A stretch of DNA of 64,000 bases from Bacteroidota bacterium (GTDB taxonomy: Bacteria > Bacteroidota > Bacteroidia > UKL13-3), in the NCBI GenBank assembly GCA_027491085.1, contig JAIXWW010000015.1, positions 1 through 64,000 of the forward strand. The letters are read 5' to 3'. The notes under the pieces are model-generated. The model was not told the DNA's origin. It ran no database searches and saw only the letters and a program-made list of their open reading frames with translations. This document shows positions 60,391 to 64,000 of the stretch, in pieces (position 1 is the stretch's first letter; every line of letters starts with the position of its first letter). The position numbers were made by a program, and so were the translations under genes.

Positions 60391-62517
60391 ATGCACGAAA
60401 CAGATTTTATAGCCATAATTGCGCAGCAACTTGGTATTCAGGCAAGGCAAGTAGCTGCTACCATTAAATTATTAAACGAAGGCAGCACCGTTCCATTTAT
60501 ATCTCGATACAGAAAGGAACTTACGCAGGCTTTAGACGAAGTACATATTGAAAATATTAGGTTATTAAATTTAAAATATACCGAATTAGTTAAGCGCAAA
60601 CTCACCATCATAGATACCATAAAAGAGCAAGGAAAACTTACACCTGCTTTAGAAAAAAGTATTGTAGATTGTTGGGATACCAACTTGCTAGAGGATATTT
60701 ATTTACCATACAAACCAAAGCGTAAAACCAAGGCCAGTATTGCCCGCGAAAAAGGTTTGGAGCCTTTGGCTTTATGGTTACTGAAAGAAAATAACAACAG
60801 TGTAGAAATAGAAGCAGCTCGTTATTTAAAAAATGGTGTGCAAACCGAAGACGAAGCATTGCAAGGCGCTAGAGATATTATAGCCGAAATAGTTAATGAA
60901 GACCATAAAGCTCGTAATTTGGTTCGTAATCAGTTTGAAAAACATGCAGTGGTTTATACCAAAGTGGCCAAAGGCAAGGAAGCAGAAGGCAGTAAATACC
61001 AAGATTATTTTAAGTACGATGAACCATTAAATCGTTGTCCATCGCACAGGCTTTTGGCCGTGTTTAGAGGCGAAGAAGAAGGTTTTTTAAAACTGAACAT
61101 TGAACCAGATGAAGACATAGCTGTTCAAAAACTGGAGTTTCAGTTTATAAAACGCAATAACGATAGCAGTTATCAAATAGAATTGGCGGTGAAAGATGCT
61201 TACAAACGATTGTTAGCACCTTCTATGGAAACTGAGTTTAGAAACTTAGCTAAAGCCAAAGCCGATGAAGAAGCCATTAGGGTATTTGCCGAAAATTTAA
61301 AGCAATTATTACTGTCGGCACCTTTGGGTAGCAAGCGTATTTTAGCCATAGACCCAGGTTTTAGGTCGGGCTGTAAAGTGGTGTGCTTAAATGAAGAAGG
61401 AAAGTTATTAGCTGATGATATTATTTATCCTCACGAGCCGCAACGCGATGTGCAACAGGCCAAAGCTAAGCTTACTTTTTTGGTTGAAAAATATAATATA
61501 GAAGCCATTGCAATAGGCAACGGAACTGCGGGCCGCGAAACAGAAGATTTGGTGAGAGGCATTAATTTTAAAAACGAGCCACAACTTTTTATGGTGAACG
61601 AAAATGGTGCTTCGGTTTACTCAGCTAGTGAAGTGGCTAGAGATGAATTTCCTGATAAAGATGTAACAGTGCGTGGTGCAGTATCTATTGGTCGTAGGCT
61701 TGCCGATCCATTGGCCGAGTTGGTAAAAATTGATGCCAAGTCGATAGGAGTGGGGCAGTACCAACACGATGTGGATCAAAATAAATTGAAACAAAGTTTA
61801 GATGTAGTGGTGCAAAGTTGTGTAAACCAAGTGGGCGTTAACTTAAATACTGCTAGTAAAAGTTTGCTTACTTATGTATCGGGTTTGAGTGCGCAAACGG
61901 CTCAAAATATTATTAATTTTAGGAACGAACATGGAGCGTTTACCTCACGCAGTCAGCTGAAAAAAATACCACGTTTGGGTGAAAAAACGTTTGAACAATG
62001 TGCAGCTTTTTTACGTATTCCTGATGCTAAAAATGTGTTAGATAACAGTGCGGTGCATCCTGAAAGTTATGGAATAGTGGAGCAAATGGCCAAACAAAAT
62101 GGTTGCAAGGTAGAAGATTTGGTAAAAAATGAAGTGATTAGAAAGGCTATAAAGCCCGAAAATTATATAACTGAAACAGCAGGTTTATTAACCATCAACG
62201 ATATTTTAAAGGAGTTAGCCAAACCTGGCCGTGACCCAAGGGAAACGCTTAAACCGTTTACCTTTGCCAATGTTAAAAAACCAGAAGATTTATATGAAGG
62301 CATGGTATTGCCAGGTATAGTAACCAATATTACCAAGTTTGGTTGTTTTGTAGATGTTGGGGTAAAACAAGATGGTATGGTTCATATATCGCAAATGGCG
62401 GATAAATACATTTCGGATCCTAACCAGGTAGTAAAACTGCAACAACATGTTCAAGTAAAAGTAATGGAAGTTGATTTGGCTAGGAAAAGAATCAGCTTGA
62501 GTATGAAAGGAGTTTAG
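60391..62517 (+). CDS. Tex family RNA-binding protein (YqgF-HhH-S1)
   Basis: The 708-residue protein reads from the ATG at 60391; a TTG 12 bp earlier is less likely. The domain order is that of Tex: an N-terminal helical part (VPFISRYRKELTQALDEVHI, LEDIYLPYKPKRKTKASIAREKGLEPLA), the YqgF/RNase H-like domain (ILAIDPGFRSGCKVVCLNEEGKLL), helix-hairpin-helix repeats (LLTYVSGLSAQTAQNIINFRNEHGAF, IPRLGEKTFEQCAAFLRI) and a C-terminal S1 domain (YEGMVLPGIVTNITKFGCFVDVGVKQDGMVHISQM). Tex is linked to transcription and toxin gene control; its biochemical role is unsettled. It ends convergent with pyrG. Confidence 0.95.
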   Translation: MHETDFIAIIAQQLGIQARQVAATIKLLNEGSTVPFISRYRKELTQALDEVHIENIRLLNLKYTELVKRKLTIIDTIKEQGKLTPALEKSIVDCWDTNLLEDIYLPYKPKRKTKASIAREKGLEPLALWLLKENNNSVEIEAARYLKNGVQTEDEALQGARDIIAEIVNEDHKARNLVRNQFEKHAVVYTKVAKGKEAEGSKYQDYFKYDEPLNRCPSHRLLAVFRGEEEGFLKLNIEPDEDIAVQKLEFQFIKRNNDSSYQIELAVKDAYKRLLAPSMETEFRNLAKAKADEEAIRVFAENLKQLLLSAPLGSKRILAIDPGFRSGCKVVCLNEEGKLLADDIIYPHEPQRDVQQAKAKLTFLVEKYNIEAIAIGNGTAGRETEDLVRGINFKNEPQLFMVNENGASVYSASEVARDEFPDKDVTVRGAVSIGRRLADPLAELVKIDAKSIGVGQYQHDVDQNKLKQSLDVVVQSCVNQVGVNLNTASKSLLTYVSGLSAQTAQNIINFRNEHGAFTSRSQLKKIPRLGEKTFEQCAAFLRIPDAKNVLDNSAVHPESYGIVEQMAKQNGCKVEDLVKNEVIRKAIKPENYITETAGLLTINDILKELAKPGRDPRETLKPFTFANVKKPEDLYEGMVLPGIVTNITKFGCFVDVGVKQDGMVHISQMADKYISDPNQVVKLQQHVQVKVMEVDLARKRISLSMKGV

Positions 62518-62545
62518 GTGAATACAAATCATTAGATAGTATTAA

Positions 62546-62575
62546 AACTCCTATGTTTACCAAAACATAGGAGTT
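62546..62575. terminator. Hairpin between convergent Tex and pyrG genes
   Basis: AACTCCTATGTTT and AAACATAGGAGTT form a perfect 13-bp stem around a 4-base loop. The following T tracts are weak on both strands, so it is a likely but not ideal terminator. Confidence 0.7.
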
Positions 62576-62605
62576 ATAAACTTTATGTATATTGTATAAA
62601 TTTCT

Positions 62606-64000
62606 TTATTTACCTAAACTTTTAGCCAAAGCAGCTTTTATAAAACGCACAAATAAAGGATGTGGATTTAACACAGTACTTTTATATTCTGGGTGAAACT
62701 GCACCGCCACAAAATACGGGTGTGTTTTAATTTCAACTATTTCGGCCAATTTGGTTTCAGGGTTAACTCCCGTAATACTCAAACCATGCTTTTCAAAATC
62801 TTTTTGATATTTATTGTTAAATTCATAACGATGACGATGACGCTCAGTAATTTTAGTTTTTTCGTAAGCTTTGTAAGCCTTACTATCTTTACTCACCTCG
62901 CATACATACGAGCCTAATCGCATGGTTCCACCTTTGGCTGTAATGTTCTTTTGGTCAGCCATCATATCAATAACAGGGTGTGAAGTTTCGGCATTCATTT
63001 CTGCACTATGCGCATTTTTCCAACCAATTACATTTCTAGCAAACTCAATAACTGCCATTTGCATTCCTAAACAAATTCCAAAGAAAGGAACATTGTTTTC
63101 GCGAGCATATTTGATTGCGGTAATTTTTCCTTCAATTCCTCTATCGCCAAAGCCTGGAGCTACTAAAATACCATCTAGTTCTCCTAATTTTTGTGCTACA
63201 TTTTCGTCAGAAATGAGTTCACTGTGAATATAGTTAACCCTAACTCTACATTCGTTAGCTGCACCTGCATGAATAAATGCTTCAATAATAGATTTGTAAG
63301 CATCAGGCAATTCCACATATTTTCCTATCAAACCAATTTGTAATTCGTTTTTAGGGTTTTTATGTCGGGTTAAAAATTGTTTCCAACTATCTAAATCTGG
63401 TTCAGTTTTGGTTGAAAGTTTTAATCGATTCAAAGTTATTTTATCTAACTTTTCCTTTAACATCATCAAAGGAACATCGTAAATGGTTGGAACATCTAAC
63501 GCTTCAATAACGGCATCAGGCGCCACATTACAGAATAATGCCAATTTACGTTTTTGTTCTTTACTGATTGAGTGTTCTGTTCTACAAACCAAAATATCCG
63601 CTTGAATACCACTTTCTAACAATAACTTAACAGAGTGCTGAGTTGGCTTGGTTTTTAACTCTTTGGTAGATGCCAAATAAGGCAATAAAGTTAAATGAAT
63701 AATTAAACAATCTTCTTGCTTTAATTCCCAACGCAACTGACGAACTGCTTCAATATAAGGCAATGATTCAATATCGCCAACAGTTCCACCAATTTCGGTA
63801 ATTACAATTTCGTACTCACCAGTTTCGCCCAAAAGCTTAATTCTACGCTTAATTTCATCGGTAATATGAGGAATAACTTGAACTGTTTTTCCTAAAAATG
63901 CACCTTGACGCTCTTGATTGATAACGTGTTGGTAAATTCTACCTGTAGTTACATTATTAGCTTGCGATGTAGGAACATTTAAAAAACGTTCGTAATGGCC
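62606..64000 (-). CDS. pyrG: CTP synthase, 5' end outside the window
   Basis: PyrG makes CTP from UTP, ATP and glutamine. The window holds the last 464 residues of about 540; the frame stays open through 64000, where it reads GHYERFLNVPTSQANNVTTGRIYQHVI, so the ATG at 63832 is internal. Visible are the synthase-domain ERQGAFLGKTVQVIPHITDEIK, GGTVGDIESLPYIEAVRQL and GLIGKYVELPDAYKSIIEA. The class I amidotransferase domain shows FFGICLGMQMAVIEFARNV (Cys nucleophile) and a catalytic His-x-Glu in FHPEYKS. It is convergent with the Tex gene. Confidence 0.97.
   Translation of the reverse strand, partial: GHYERFLNVPTSQANNVTTGRIYQHVINQERQGAFLGKTVQVIPHITDEIKRRIKLLGETGEYEIVITEIGGTVGDIESLPYIEAVRQLRWELKQEDCLIIHLTLLPYLASTKELKTKPTQHSVKLLLESGIQADILVCRTEHSISKEQKRKLALFCNVAPDAVIEALDVPTIYDVPLMMLKEKLDKITLNRLKLSTKTEPDLDSWKQFLTRHKNPKNELQIGLIGKYVELPDAYKSIIEAFIHAGAANECRVRVNYIHSELISDENVAQKLGELDGILVAPGFGDRGIEGKITAIKYARENNVPFFGICLGMQMAVIEFARNVIGWKNAHSAEMNAETSHPVIDMMADQKNITAKGGTMRLGSYVCEVSKDSKAYKAYEKTKITERHRHRYEFNNKYQKDFEKHGLSITGVNPETKLAEIVEIKTHPYFVAVQFHPEYKSTVLNPHPLFVRFIKAALAKSLGK

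Noticed and set aside
62606..63832. A complete pyrG starting at the ATG at 63832
   Set aside because: The frame continues upstream with conserved CTP synthase sequence to the window edge, so this ATG is internal and the gene is truncated by the window.

Overview
The window is about 64 kb of AT-rich chromosomal DNA (roughly one third G+C) from a member of the Bacteroidota. Lineage markers seen directly are a SusC/SusD pair, the type IX secretion protein PorT next to ubiE, C-terminal type IX sorting domains on two secreted proteins, promoters of the form TTTG-N18/19-TAnnTTTG, and several families largely confined to this phylum (DUF3822, DUF5606, DUF6567, DUF6702, DUF6952). The order cannot be fixed from this sequence. 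Most of the window is ordinary core genome. The right edge cuts pyrG.

Layout. 1-420: a 156-bp-period tandem repeat and a terminator. 421-5198: an accessory stretch of unrecognised surface lipoproteins, small proteins and a Cro/CI-type regulator. 5199-9117: repeat-rich spacer, xseA-xseB, a MacB-type permease and an exported superoxide dismutase. 9199-19460: WbqC-like protein, mnmH, a glycogen-binding-domain protein, then tgt, porT, ubiE, a DUF6952/thioredoxin pair, a PabC-like lyase, folC, dprA and an aldose epimerase. 19580-21680: a small membrane protein, ribosomal protein bTHX, tRNA-Leu(GAG), an M20 peptidase and a DUF1573 protein. 21733-32439: a starch or alpha-glucan locus. 32522-36904: envelope genes (PAP2 phosphatase, ArnT-like transferase, L,D-transpeptidase, Omp85-type barrel). 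36905-39155: repeats, trxB and a decayed recombinase. 39321-45857: an ATE-like transferase, tRNA-Leu(CAA), DUF5606, a transaldolase-CBS fusion, a pair of previously unannotated small membrane proteins, a thioesterase and DUF3822-rsmD-coaD. 45867-51400: membrane protein, M1 peptidase, NlpC-like protein, mazG. 51584-54004: rpsF-rpsR-rplI, tRNA-Arg(TCT), rluF. 54094-62517: TPR-CsgG lipoprotein, PstS-like protein, FAD-linked oxidase, HupE/DUF6702 and Tex. 62606-64000: partial pyrG.

How the genes fit together. The starch locus looks like one functional unit. A secreted protein with about four carbohydrate-binding repeats and a GH13 amylase, both carrying type IX sorting tails, are transcribed divergently from one intergenic region. 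They are followed by susC, susD, a lipoprotein and a secreted companion. PorT supplies part of the type IX machinery, and the glycogen-binding-domain protein at 11034 may belong to the same biology.

The most noteworthy observations are a transaldolase-like enzyme fused to a KdsD-type CBS pair with two altered active-site positions; a tandem pair of paralogous 56-57-residue membrane proteins; a recurring family of G-poor low-complexity leaders placed directly before unrelated genes; a strong Shine-Dalgarno sequence before rpsR in a phylum that normally hides its anti-Shine-Dalgarno; and a regulator-flanked cluster of unrecognised small genes at 2987-5198.
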